Assembly: GCA_902572075.1 (NCBI GenBank)
Contig: CACGER010000008.1
Span: 1-55,049, forward strand
Source: an uncultured Prochlorococcus sp.
GTDB lineage: Bacteria; Cyanobacteriota; Cyanobacteriia; PCC-6307; Cyanobiaceae
Reading direction: 5' to 3'
DNA length: 55,049 nt
Both the position numbers and the translations under genes were made by a program. This document shows positions 26,776 through 35,181 of this stretch, in pieces; within the stretch, counting starts at the first letter, position 1, and every line of letters begins with the position of its first letter. The notes below the pieces were generated by a model. The model made no database searches and was not told the DNA's origin. It saw only the letters and a list, made by a program, of their open reading frames with translations.

Positions 26776-27627
26776 CTATGAATTGAGTTCTTTTACAATT
26801 TTATTTGGCATCATTTTGAATGCTGCATTTTGAAAATTCAAATTCCAAATTTCACATCCTTTTTCTATTTTTACGACTTCATCATAATTTTGCTTTGATA
26901 AATTCAGAACTTCTTCAGAAGCAAATGTCCAACTCCAAATGCCACTTGGATATATAGGCACAAAAGAATACATAGTTTCAGAGACTTTAAAGATTGTTTT
27001 AAGGGTTTTCAAAATACTTATGTGAATATTTTTGAAGGATTCAGGTGATTCGCTTTGTGTTGCTAAAATACCAGTTTTTTTAAGAATTCTTTTGCATTCT
27101 CTATAAAACGAATATGAAAATAATAAATTTGAAAATTCTGAGGGATCTGAACAGTCTATAAATATAACGTCGTAAAAATTATCTCTTGTTTTTTTTACCC
27201 ATTGAACACCATCATCAATATGAATCTTTAATCTTTTGTCATTCCATGCTTCGCCTCCAATTTCTTTTAAAAATTTTTTAGATATTTTGATTACCTCTTC
27301 ATCAATTTCTACTAGATCAATTTTTGATATTTGAGAATATTTAACGCATTCTCTTGCCGTACCGCCGTCTCCTCCACCAATAATTAGTACATTAGATTTT
27401 TCGTCAATGCTACTTAATGCTGGATGCACAAGACACTCATGATAATATTTCTCGTCTTTTAGTGATGTCATCCAACAACCATCAAGCATTAAAGCTCTGC
27501 CATAGTATTCATTTTCAACAACAATAATTTCTTGATATTGAGATTTTTGTTTAATTAAAACATCTCCATTTAGGCCGAATCTTGAGCCTTTATGATATTC
27601 ATCAATCCATGTTGAAATATTAGTCAT
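26776..27627 (-). CDS. speE: Spermidine synthase (aminopropyltransferase)
   Basis: SpeE moves an aminopropyl group from decarboxylated SAM to putrescine to form spermidine. The Rossmann-like methyltransferase fold shows IIGGGDGGTARECVKY (about residues 82-97), an acidic LVEIDEEV, and the catalytic FIDCSDPSEFSNLLFSYSFY. YYGRALMLDGCWMTSLKDE and ECLVHPAL are also family blocks. Length (283 aa) is typical. mazG lies 7 bp upstream and speB 1 bp downstream, so it is part of a tight polyamine operon. Confidence 0.94.
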   Translation of the reverse strand: MTNISTWIDEYHKGSRFGLNGDVLIKQKSQYQEIIVVENEYYGRALMLDGCWMTSLKDEKYYHECLVHPALSSIDEKSNVLIIGGGDGGTARECVKYSQISKIDLVEIDEEVIKISKKFLKEIGGEAWNDKRLKIHIDDGVQWVKKTRDNFYDVIFIDCSDPSEFSNLLFSYSFYRECKRILKKTGILATQSESPESFKNIHISILKTLKTIFKVSETMYSFVPIYPSGIWSWTFASEEVLNLSKQNYDEVVKIEKGCEIWNLNFQNAAFKMMPNKIVKELNS

Positions 27628-27634
27628 TTGCTTT

Positions 27635-28480
27635 TTAAGAATTTTTTCTTTTAAGTTTTCGCTTGGCTATTTGCCAAAGCCGTTGAAAGTCTTTAGCAGT
27701 TTGTTTTTTAATATTATCGCCTGCATGATGTTCAATGATTGAAAATCTGTCTAAAAATTTTTTATTAGTTTTTTGAAGAGCTGATTCAGGATTTATTTTT
27801 AAAAAGTTTGAGAGATTCAGAAGGGTAAAGTAAATATCGCCAAATTCATTTTTTATTTCTGAATCATTATTACTTTTAATTGCTTCCTTTAATTCATTAA
27901 TCTCTTCTTCTAACTTTTCAAAAATCTGATCGGCAGTCTCCCATTTAAAACCATATTCTTTAACAATATTTGTGATTTTATCTGTTCCAAACGTTGGCGG
28001 TAAATTTTTAATTTTCAAATTTAAATTTCTACTAATTGAAGATTTCATATGAGGTGCTTCTTTTTCTGAATTTTTTATATTTACCCAAATCTGTTGTGAT
28101 TTTTTTAATGATACTTTTTCTTTTTTGTTAAAAATATATGGATGTCTATAAATAATTTTTTTGTTTAGATTTTTTATAACATCATTTAGTGTAAATTCTT
28201 TCTCTTCGCAACCGATTTCAGCATGAAGCATGACTTGTAAAAAAAGATCTCCTAACTCTTCACATATGTTATTTGCATTTTTTTCATATATTGCATCTAT
28301 AAATTCATTACTTTCTTCATACAAAAATGGTATCAACGATATATGAGACTGTATTTTTTGCCATGGGCAGCCCCAAGTTTTATCTTTTAATGCTTTGATA
28401 TTAGATATTAAGATTTTAAAACTATTTATAGTCTCTAAATCGGAATTGTTTTCCAATTTATATCTATTGTTTGAGGACAT
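27635..28480 (-). CDS. mazG: Nucleoside triphosphate pyrophosphohydrolase MazG
   Basis: MazG hydrolyses (d)NTPs to NMP and pyrophosphate and can act on noncanonical nucleotides or alarmone-linked pools. Two MazG domains are visible. The first has DKTWGCPWQKIQSHISLIPF, EESNEFIDAI and EELGDLFLQVMLHAE; the second has EKLEEEINELKEAI and EFGDIYFTLLNLSNFL, each with the EEXXE/EXXD magnesium-binding pattern. I use the ATG at 28480 (281 aa); a TTG at 28513 would add 11 residues without family support. Cyanophages also carry mazG, but those are single-domain proteins, whereas this is the two-domain host type. It heads the run of minus-strand genes that continues to pabC. Confidence 0.9.
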   Translation of the reverse strand: MSSNNRYKLENNSDLETINSFKILISNIKALKDKTWGCPWQKIQSHISLIPFLYEESNEFIDAIYEKNANNICEELGDLFLQVMLHAEIGCEEKEFTLNDVIKNLNKKIIYRHPYIFNKKEKVSLKKSQQIWVNIKNSEKEAPHMKSSISRNLNLKIKNLPPTFGTDKITNIVKEYGFKWETADQIFEKLEEEINELKEAIKSNNDSEIKNEFGDIYFTLLNLSNFLKINPESALQKTNKKFLDRFSIIEHHAGDNIKKQTAKDFQRLWQIAKRKLKRKNS

Positions 28481-28560
28481 AGGATATATTTCATTAATTA
28501 AATTTTGCCTCAATCATGAAATATTTAAATACTTAGTATAAATTTTTCAACTTCATCTAT

Positions 28561-28566
28561 TAGAAT
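28561..28566 (+). promoter_or_regulatory. Candidate -10 box for tRNA-Val
   Basis: TAGAAT lies 12 nt before the first base of the tRNA, a suitable place for a -10 element. No good TTGACA-like -35 is seen at the expected distance, which is common in this AT-rich genome type. Assigned by position only. Confidence 0.25.
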
Positions 28567-28578
28567 GGTTTATCATAA

Positions 28579-28650
<72 letters not shown>

Positions 28651-28665
28651 TTTATTATTTTTCTA

Positions 28666-29007
28666 ATGACTGAGATCGTCAATCTTGCAATCAGTCAAAG
28701 TGCTGCTTCAGAACTCTCTAGGCAAGCTTCTTTTGGAGGTTCTCCAGGAGAAATGTCGATAGATTTGGTAGAGGATAAAAATTGTTCCGAAGGATGGATG
28801 CATATTAAATTAAGGCCAGGGACATGTAATGGATCCCCTATTTCGAGAACTGAAGGAGTAACTTTATATGCGGATGTAAAAAAGTTTAATTTACTGAAAG
28901 ATTTAAAATTAGATTATTACGGTGATTTGAGCGGTGGTGGATTTCTTATTTCAACACCAAAAAATGCAAAACGTTGTTCTTGTGGTTCTGGTTTCAAACT
29001 TTTGTAG
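28666..29007 (+). CDS. IscA/HesB-type iron-sulfur carrier protein
   Basis: A-type carriers hold iron or an Fe-S cluster and deliver it to target proteins. The 113-aa protein starts at the ATG at 28666 (MTEIVNLAISQSAASEL); the open frame reaches back into the tRNA and that part is not coding. The three canonical cysteines are present: C40 in KNCSEGW, aligning with the GCSG of IscA, and C104 and C106 in RCSCGSGF near the C-terminus. An extra C54 is present. YYGDLSGGGFLISTPKN matches the region before the CXC in the family. The first motif is divergent from SGCSG, so it is a distinct subfamily and target proteins cannot be named. It is 91 bp upstream of valS. Confidence 0.8.
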   Translation: MTEIVNLAISQSAASELSRQASFGGSPGEMSIDLVEDKNCSEGWMHIKLRPGTCNGSPISRTEGVTLYADVKKFNLLKDLKLDYYGDLSGGGFLISTPKNAKRCSCGSGFKLL

Positions 29008-29098
29008 AATTGATGTGTTTTTTTGCAAACTAATATTATTTTCATTAATTAGCTGCTCTCAAGATAAAATAAAAACTTTATTGAAATAAAATTTACAC

Positions 29099-31855
29099 AT
29101 GACAGAGATGAATGATCAATTATCTTTAGAGAATTATTCACCTTTTGAAGTAGAGAAAAAGTGGCAAGAAAAATGGGAAAGTCTAAAGGCGTTTAGTCCT
29201 AACCCTGAGGATGATGGAGAGCCTTTTTGTGTTGTTATTCCCCCACCAAATGTAACTGGATCTTTGCATATGGGGCATGCATTTAATACGGCTTTGATAG
29301 ATGTTGTAGTACGTTTTCAAAGGCTTTTAGGTAAGAATGTTTTGTGTTTACCGGGAACTGATCATGCTTCAATAGCTGTTCAAACTATTCTCGAAAAACA
29401 ATTAAAAAGTGAAGGCAAAACAAGTGAGGATATTGGAAGAGATGAATTTCTTAAAAGAGCATGGAACTGGAAAGAACAAAGTGGTGGAAGAATAGTTTCT
29501 CAATTAAAAAGGATAGGATATTCAGTTGACTGGACTAGAGAAAGATTTACTCTTGATCAAAAATTAAATGAAGCAGTTATTGAGGCTTTTAATATTCTCT
29601 ATAAAAAGAACTTAATTTATAGAGGCGAATATTTGGTTAATTGGTGCCCTGAATCACAATCTGCCGTAAGTGATCTTGAAGTTGAAATGCAAGAAGTAAA
29701 TGGTCATTTGTGGCATTTTAAATACCCTTTAATTTCTGAAAGTGGCGAACAGTTAGATAAGTACTTAGAAGTTGCAACAACTAGACCAGAAACTCTTTTG
29801 GGCGATACTGCTGTGGCAGTTAATCCTGATGATGATAGATATAAAGAATTTATTGGTTTCAAAGTAAAAGTTCCTTTCGTTGATAGAGAAATACCTATTA
29901 TCGCTGATTCACATGTTGATAAAGATTTTGGTACGGGCTGTGTGAAGGTTACTCCAGCCCATGATCCAAATGATTTTGCAATAGGAAAAAGGCATAATTT
30001 AAAACAGATTAATGTAATGAACAAAAATGGAACTTTAAATATTAATGCAGGTATTTTTCAAAATTTAGATAGATATGAGGCGAGAAAGAGAATTATCAAA
30101 GAATTGGATAACTTAGGCCTTTTGACAAAGATAGAGGATTATAAACATACTGTTCCTTTTTCTGATAGAGGTAAGGTGCCAATTGAACCTTTATTGTCAA
30201 CACAATGGTTTTTGAAAATGGATGATATATCACAAGCATGTCTTAATGAAATTGATTCTAAAAAACCATCGTTTATTCCTCCACGCTGGGAGAAAGTTTA
30301 TAAGGATTGGTTAGAGAATATTAATGATTGGTGTATCAGTCGGCAATTGTGGTGGGGGCACCAAATACCAGCTTGGTATGTTCTAGATAAATCACAAGAC
30401 TCAATAGAACAAAATACTCCATATATCGTTGCAAGAAATGAAGAGGATGCCTTAATTGAAGCTAATAAAAAATTTGGATTAAATATTAAATTGGTTCGTG
30501 ATAAAGATGTTTTGGATACATGGTTTTCAAGTGGTTTGTGGCCTTTTTCAACTCTTGGTTGGCCAAATACGAATGATCCGGATTTTAAAAAATGGTATCC
30601 AAATAGTGTTCTTGTTACTGGTTTCGATATTATTTTCTTCTGGGTGGCAAGAATGACAATGATGGGGAATACTTTTACAAATAACATTCCTTTTAAGGAT
30701 GTTTATATTCATGGTCTAGTGCGAGATGAAAACAATAAAAAAATGAGTAAAAGTTCAGGTAATGGTATTGATCCAATACTATTAATTGATAAATATGGTT
30801 CTGATGCTTTACGATTTGCTTTAATTCGAGAAGTTGCAGGCGCTGGACAAGATATCCGGCTTGATTTTGATAGGAAAAAAGATACGTCTTCAACTGTTGA
30901 AGCTTCAAGAAATTTTGCGAATAAATTATGGAATGCAACTAAATTTGTGTTAATTAATAAAACTTCTAATAATAATTATTCGCTTAATGAGAGTGATGAA
31001 ACTTCTTTAGAGTTATGTGATAAGTGGATTTTATCGAAATTGAATCAAGTTAATATAAAAGTCGCTGCTTTATTGACAGAATATAAATTGGGAGAATCTG
31101 CGAAACTTCTATATGAATTTACGTGGAATGATTTTTGTGACTGGTATGTAGAATTTGCTAAACAAAGGTTTAATAATAAAGAGACTAAAAATAGACAAAT
31201 ATCTGAAAAAGTTTTAATAAAAGTGCTTAATGATATTTTGGTAATGATTCATCCTTTTATGCCGCACATTACTGAGGAACTTTGGCATGTGTTGCAACTA
31301 AAACCAGATAATGCATTATTATCTCTTCAAAAATGGCCAATTCACGAAAATAAATTTGTTGATAATAAGCTTGATAATTCTTTTCAGCAACTCTTTGAAA
31401 TTATTAGGCTGATTAGAAATTTAAGAGCTGAATTAGGTCTTAAGCCATCACAAAAAAGTCCTGTATATTTAATTTCAGACAATGATGAATTGATTGATTT
31501 TTTAAAAACTTTAGTTGATGATATTCAAACCTTAACTAAATCTTCTGAAGTATTTATTTTTAAAACTAATGCTGTTGATAAAAAAGAGTTCGCTAAATCT
31601 TTTTCCGGGATAATTAGTGATTTAGAGGTTTACTTACCTTTTCAGGATTTTGTAAATATAGATGCATTAAAGGAAAGGTTAACAAAGGATTTAAAAAAGG
31701 TGAATATTGAATTAGAAAATTTAAATAAGAGATTATCTAATAACAGTTTCGTTGATAAGGCTCCAAAAGATATTGTTGATGAATGCAGATTTAAATTAAA
31801 TGAGGGTTCGGTACAAAAGGAAAGAATCACTAAAAAACTCGAACTTTTAAATTGA
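29099..31855 (+). CDS. valS: Valine-tRNA ligase
   Basis: ValRS charges tRNA-Val. The class I signatures are PPPNVTGSLHMGHAFN (HIGH-type, near residue 50) and NKKMSKSSGNGIDP (KMSKS) in the second half. The CP1 editing domain contains TTRPETLLGDTAVAVNPDD. The anticodon-binding domain follows, and a C-terminal coiled coil (LTKDLKKVNIELENLNKRLS onward) contacts tRNA. Length (918 aa) is typical. The ATG at 29099 is used; a second ATG three codons later is possible. The TVP38-family gene follows after 2 bp. The cognate tRNA gene lies just upstream. Confidence 0.97.
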   Translation: MTEMNDQLSLENYSPFEVEKKWQEKWESLKAFSPNPEDDGEPFCVVIPPPNVTGSLHMGHAFNTALIDVVVRFQRLLGKNVLCLPGTDHASIAVQTILEKQLKSEGKTSEDIGRDEFLKRAWNWKEQSGGRIVSQLKRIGYSVDWTRERFTLDQKLNEAVIEAFNILYKKNLIYRGEYLVNWCPESQSAVSDLEVEMQEVNGHLWHFKYPLISESGEQLDKYLEVATTRPETLLGDTAVAVNPDDDRYKEFIGFKVKVPFVDREIPIIADSHVDKDFGTGCVKVTPAHDPNDFAIGKRHNLKQINVMNKNGTLNINAGIFQNLDRYEARKRIIKELDNLGLLTKIEDYKHTVPFSDRGKVPIEPLLSTQWFLKMDDISQACLNEIDSKKPSFIPPRWEKVYKDWLENINDWCISRQLWWGHQIPAWYVLDKSQDSIEQNTPYIVARNEEDALIEANKKFGLNIKLVRDKDVLDTWFSSGLWPFSTLGWPNTNDPDFKKWYPNSVLVTGFDIIFFWVARMTMMGNTFTNNIPFKDVYIHGLVRDENNKKMSKSSGNGIDPILLIDKYGSDALRFALIREVAGAGQDIRLDFDRKKDTSSTVEASRNFANKLWNATKFVLINKTSNNNYSLNESDETSLELCDKWILSKLNQVNIKVAALLTEYKLGESAKLLYEFTWNDFCDWYVEFAKQRFNNKETKNRQISEKVLIKVLNDILVMIHPFMPHITEELWHVLQLKPDNALLSLQKWPIHENKFVDNKLDNSFQQLFEIIRLIRNLRAELGLKPSQKSPVYLISDNDELIDFLKTLVDDIQTLTKSSEVFIFKTNAVDKKEFAKSFSGIISDLEVYLPFQDFVNIDALKERLTKDLKKVNIELENLNKRLSNNSFVDKAPKDIVDECRFKLNEGSVQKERITKKLELLN

Positions 31856-31857
31856 GA

Positions 31858-32454
31858 ATGAATATATTTATTGAAAATATTTATAATTTGTCTTTTTTTT
31901 TTAATACTGGTTTTGGGATCTTTTCGTTTGTTTGTATTTATATTTTAATTGTTTTATTAATACTTCCAGCCTCTTGGTTATCTTTATTATCCGGTTTTTT
32001 ATATGGCTCATATTTAGGATCAATTATAGTTTTCATTTCCGCTTCCATAGGAGCATCAGTTGCTTTTTTTGTATCAAAAAATTTTTTTGCAAAAAATTTA
32101 AAAAATCTTTTTAGCCGTTATCCAAAATTAAGTGTCATGGAAAAAGTAGTAGAAAAAGGCGGACTTAAATTAATTTTTTTAGCCAGATTATCGCCGATAT
32201 TTCCCTTCAGTATTCTTAATTATTTTTATGGTTTGAATAATGTTAAATTTAGAGATTTCGCTCTTGGCCTTATTGGAATAATTCCAGGCACTTTTCTTTA
32301 TTGCTCAATAGGTAGTTTGGCAAAAAGTATTCAGGAGTTAAAAAATCTGCAATCACCAAATAATTTATATATTACTAGTATTGGAATTATCTCAACTTTT
32401 TTAGTTGTATATTTCTCAGCTAAATACTCCAGAGAATATTTTGAAAAATCCTAA
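31858..32454 (+). CDS. TVP38/TMEM64-family membrane protein
   Basis: This 198-aa integral membrane protein belongs to the SNARE-associated/VTT (DedA-related) group. About five hydrophobic segments are present. The VTT hallmarks are LPASWLSLLSGFLYGSYLGS near the N-terminus, ARLSPIFPFSILNYFYGLNN in the middle and GLIGIIPGTFLYCSIGSLA after it. Members of this group are linked to lipid scrambling or membrane homeostasis; no substrate can be assigned here. The ATG at 31858 is 2 bp after the valS stop, so it is probably translated from the valS mRNA. A TTG two codons upstream overlaps valS and is less likely. Convergent with the 50-aa ORF, 4 bp away. Confidence 0.8.
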   Translation: MNIFIENIYNLSFFFNTGFGIFSFVCIYILIVLLILPASWLSLLSGFLYGSYLGSIIVFISASIGASVAFFVSKNFFAKNLKNLFSRYPKLSVMEKVVEKGGLKLIFLARLSPIFPFSILNYFYGLNNVKFRDFALGLIGIIPGTFLYCSIGSLAKSIQELKNLQSPNNLYITSIGIISTFLVVYFSAKYSREYFEKS

Positions 32455-32458
32455 GAAT

Positions 32459-32611
32459 CTACTCTTTAATATTCCAATCTCTAATTGATGCAATTAAGAT
32501 AAACCACAACAGTCTAAATTTACCTAGTAAGGTTTTGTTGGCCTCTAATTCGATATATTTTGCCTGTCCACAAGGTGTTTTTATGAAGTTGAAAACTGTT
32601 TTCTTCGTCAT
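32459..32611 (-). CDS. Probable small protein, 50 aa, unknown function
   Basis: I read this frame directly from the intergenic DNA between the TVP38 gene and the DNA ligase gene. It begins ATG-ACG-AAG-AAA at 32611 and ends TAG at 32459-32461. The protein is basic at the N-terminus (MTKKTVFNFIKTPCGQAKYI), has a hydrophobic stretch FRLLWFILIASI (residues 32-43) that might be a short membrane anchor, and ends RDWNIKE. GAGAG 5-9 nt before the ATG could be a Shine-Dalgarno site. It follows the ligase gene by 117 bp on the same strand. Its codon choice looks like that of its neighbours, but I recognise no family, so it may be chance. Confidence 0.45.
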   Translation of the reverse strand: MTKKTVFNFIKTPCGQAKYIELEANKTLLGKFRLLWFILIASIRDWNIKE

Positions 32612-32728
32612 AAGTCTCTCAAAAAGTCCTGATAATTATTCCTATATTTTATAGCCAAGATTTTTATTTTTTTTATTTAAAAACCACATTTTTCTTTGAC
32701 TACTTTGTTGAGTATTATTTTTTAAAAT

Positions 32729-34057
32729 TTAAACTTTTTCTCCAGCTTTAAATCCTCTAAAGCATTTGAATCTAGGAAATCTAAGACTAAAAGTTACCGC
32801 GTCCTTGGATTTCGTTTTAGCATCAGCTCGGATTTCTACAAGTTGACCTATAAGATGACTACGTTTTGACCAATATTCTTGACGTTGGATATCACTAAAT
32901 CCGCTTCCACAACTAAGACTGTATTCATACCCATCATCTTCCCCTTCTACTAGGACAGCTCCTAGTCGACCTTTATTGCGACCTGTTCCTTCCTCAACCG
33001 ATACAACCTTTAAAGTGACTTCAATGAAAGGTTTTGCTTTTAACCAACTGTGTGTTCTTTTACATTCATACATAGCATCAGGATCTTTAATCATTACTCC
33101 TTCATATCCACCTTCCACGGCAGCTTTATTTAGCTCTACAAATCTTTTTTGTCCCTCAATGGTGTCGAGATTTACATTTTCCCATTCAAGTGTTTTTACA
33201 TGTCTTAGAAGCATAGAATGTTTTGCTACCCATTTTTTTACTAATAAACTTCTTTTTGTTTGACTAGTGTTCCATCTCCCTTTTTGGAAGTTTTCAAGGG
33301 GACATAAGTCAAATAGGTGGAGAACTGCGTCTTTTGTTTGTTTGCCATCTTTTCTATGAACCTGTTTCATCAAATCCTGAAAGTTAGCACTCATTACTTC
33401 ACCATCTAGGACTAAGTCATGGGGTGCAGGATCTTCTTTTAACACTTTTTCTATTTCTGAGATAATATGACCAAAATTATGGAATTGTTTCCCATTACGA
33501 GAAAACATTTCTACTTTATTTTGTCTAATAATAGTTATGACGCGTACTCCATCTAATTTGATTTCAATTTGCTTTTTTCCTATCATTTTTTTTTCATGAT
33601 TTGCACTGTCATGAGCTAAGGGACATGAAAAAATAGGAATCGCATATTTGGGAAATTTCTTGGCTATCTTGTTGATTGTTTTTTCAGATACACCACATCT
33701 AAGATCTTTAATTAAAACTCGTCTATAAAATCCATTCCACTCTTCTTTTGTTGCAGATTCCATAGCCGTAAGAATTGCATCGCGAGCAGCGTGACCAGTA
33801 AGTTCTCTTTGAATAAGCTTATTTGCTAATAGCCTAAAATCTTTCCATACAAAATTTTGACTTTTTTCATTCTCTTTTTCGGGAACAATTTTTACACCAA
33901 AAGTTACCAATGGATCAAGTGCCATACGGATTCCTTCAAAAAAATCATCTAAACCTTGTTCCATTGCTTCTGAAATGATTTTTTCTTTATCTAATCTACT
34001 TGGATGTAATTCTAATTGATGTATTATCTCTTCTTTATACAATTCTTTTTGCCTCAC
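32729..34057 (-). CDS. ATP-dependent DNA ligase, phage T4 gp30-like
   Basis: This enzyme seals nicked DNA using ATP through a lysyl-AMP intermediate. The nucleotidyltransferase motifs are present: EIKLDGVRV with nucleophile K167, SRNGK (motif Ia), LVLDGEVM (motif III, about 215-222), YEGVMIKDP (motif IV, 318-326) and WLKAKPF (motif V), followed by an OB-fold domain to residue 442. The N-terminal domain has RELTGHAARDAI and LIKDLRCGVSEKTINK, which closely resemble T4 DNA ligase (RKLTGNAA, MMRDLECGASVSIANK) rather than LigB/C/D or eukaryotic types. GTG start, 9 bp downstream of the 139-aa membrane protein gene. Bacterial replication normally uses NAD-dependent LigA, so this would be a second, repair or phage-derived ligase. 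Confidence 0.9.
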   Translation of the reverse strand: MRQKELYKEEIIHQLELHPSRLDKEKIISEAMEQGLDDFFEGIRMALDPLVTFGVKIVPEKENEKSQNFVWKDFRLLANKLIQRELTGHAARDAILTAMESATKEEWNGFYRRVLIKDLRCGVSEKTINKIAKKFPKYAIPIFSCPLAHDSANHEKKMIGKKQIEIKLDGVRVITIIRQNKVEMFSRNGKQFHNFGHIISEIEKVLKEDPAPHDLVLDGEVMSANFQDLMKQVHRKDGKQTKDAVLHLFDLCPLENFQKGRWNTSQTKRSLLVKKWVAKHSMLLRHVKTLEWENVNLDTIEGQKRFVELNKAAVEGGYEGVMIKDPDAMYECKRTHSWLKAKPFIEVTLKVVSVEEGTGRNKGRLGAVLVEGEDDGYEYSLSCGSGFSDIQRQEYWSKRSHLIGQLVEIRADAKTKSKDAVTFSLRFPRFKCFRGFKAGEKV

Positions 34058-34066
34058 AAGAAATTA

Positions 34067-34486
34067 TTAATTTACTTTTGCTATTCTGTCTATTTTCCAA
34101 TCATTGTCAGTTTTTGCAAAAGTAAAATCTAATGGGAGCTCATCTTGTTTATCTTCTGATTTTAAATTCAGAGTTATTATGATTTGATCTTCTTGGACTC
34201 TAGGTCTTCCTGATTTTAAATTTCTGTATTTATTGAGATTTAAACTAGCTAAAAATTTAAGAAAGTCTTGGCGCTTCACATGAGTTTTATAAGTTTTTGT
34301 AGTCAAACCATAAGCTGCATCAATTCTGCCAGCAGCTATTTGATCAAAAAACTTTCTTACTAACGGATTAATTCCTCTGGCGCTTATAACTAATTTGACT
34401 GCATTAAAAGTCCAAAAAGAAACTAGTACAGCTCCGCCAACTAATAGTGCTTTAATTCCTATATCTTTAACTAGTGTTGCATCCAT
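34067..34486 (-). CDS. Conserved unknown, membrane-anchored, NTF2-like tail
   Basis: The 139-aa product has one N-terminal membrane segment (about residues 11-30, ALLVGGAVLVSFWTFNAVKL). A soluble region follows: FFDQIAAGRIDAAYGLTTKTY, then TFAKTDNDWKIDRIAKVN at the end. The pattern of a helix with repeated Ala/Tyr followed by beta strands ending in a W-K-I-D strand is that of small NTF2-like/DUF4864-type proteins; this is a fold-level guess. It begins 84 bp from the divergent SprT-like gene and lies 9 bp upstream of the DNA ligase gene, so the two are probably one transcript. No enzymatic motif is seen. Confidence 0.7.
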   Translation of the reverse strand: MDATLVKDIGIKALLVGGAVLVSFWTFNAVKLVISARGINPLVRKFFDQIAAGRIDAAYGLTTKTYKTHVKRQDFLKFLASLNLNKYRNLKSGRPRVQEDQIIITLNLKSEDKQDELPLDFTFAKTDNDWKIDRIAKVN

Positions 34487-34570
34487 GTTGATTTGAGTTT
34501 TTATTACTTTAAGAAAAGAAATCGTTTTTGATGGCTTTTTTTGTCAAAATAATACTAATTTTAATCCATA

Positions 34571-35098
34571 ATGCCTGTAATTCCTCTTTTACCTTTATTT
34601 CACAAATTTAATAGCCAATATTTTGAAAATTCTCTAGCGGTTAATAATCAACCTTTAGTAAAAGTTAGATGGAGTGATAATAGATTAAAAACCACTGCTG
34701 GTTTTTATAAAAGAAAAAGAATTAATGGTCTTGTAGATTCTGAAATTATCTTATCGAAACCTATTTTGAGTAAATTATCTACTAGTGAAATAAACAGTAC
34801 TTTATGTCATGAAATGATTCATGCATGGGTAGATCGGATATTAAAAAAAAATGAGATACATGGTCCAAATTTCTTGGAAAAGATGAATGAAATTAATAAG
34901 AAAGAGAAGAATTTTCAAATTTCTGTGAGGCACTCATTTCCTATTGAAAGGAGAGAATTAAAATATATAGGAACTTGCCAAAATTGTGGTGAGAAATTTT
35001 TCTATAGGAAAAGGATAAAGAATATTGCTTGTAAAAAATGTTGTGTAAATTTCTTTAATGGATCATGGAATAAAAAGTGTTTAATTTTGTTTGATTAA
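34571..35098 (+). CDS. SprT-like zinc metalloprotein
   Basis: This 175-aa protein matches the SprT family. The metallopeptidase motif is TLCHEMIHAWVDRIL (HEXXH, about residues 78-92), preceded by the strand VKVRWSDNRLKTTAGFY. A zinc ribbon follows in the C-terminal part with CQNCGEKF and CKKCC. In eukaryotes the related SPRTN/Spartan cleaves DNA-protein crosslinks; bacterial SprT is little characterised. The catalytic Glu is present, so protease activity is plausible. It is divergent from the membrane-protein/ligase gene pair by 84 bp. A repair link to the neighbouring ligase is speculation. Confidence 0.82.
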   Translation: MPVIPLLPLFHKFNSQYFENSLAVNNQPLVKVRWSDNRLKTTAGFYKRKRINGLVDSEIILSKPILSKLSTSEINSTLCHEMIHAWVDRILKKNEIHGPNFLEKMNEINKKEKNFQISVRHSFPIERRELKYIGTCQNCGEKFFYRKRIKNIACKKCCVNFFNGSWNKKCLILFD

Positions 35099-35181
35099 AA
35101 ATATAAGATGTGTTTTTGTTTCTATATTTGGAATTATTTATTTTTTTAATGTAATTTATATTTTAAAAAGAAAAATAATTT

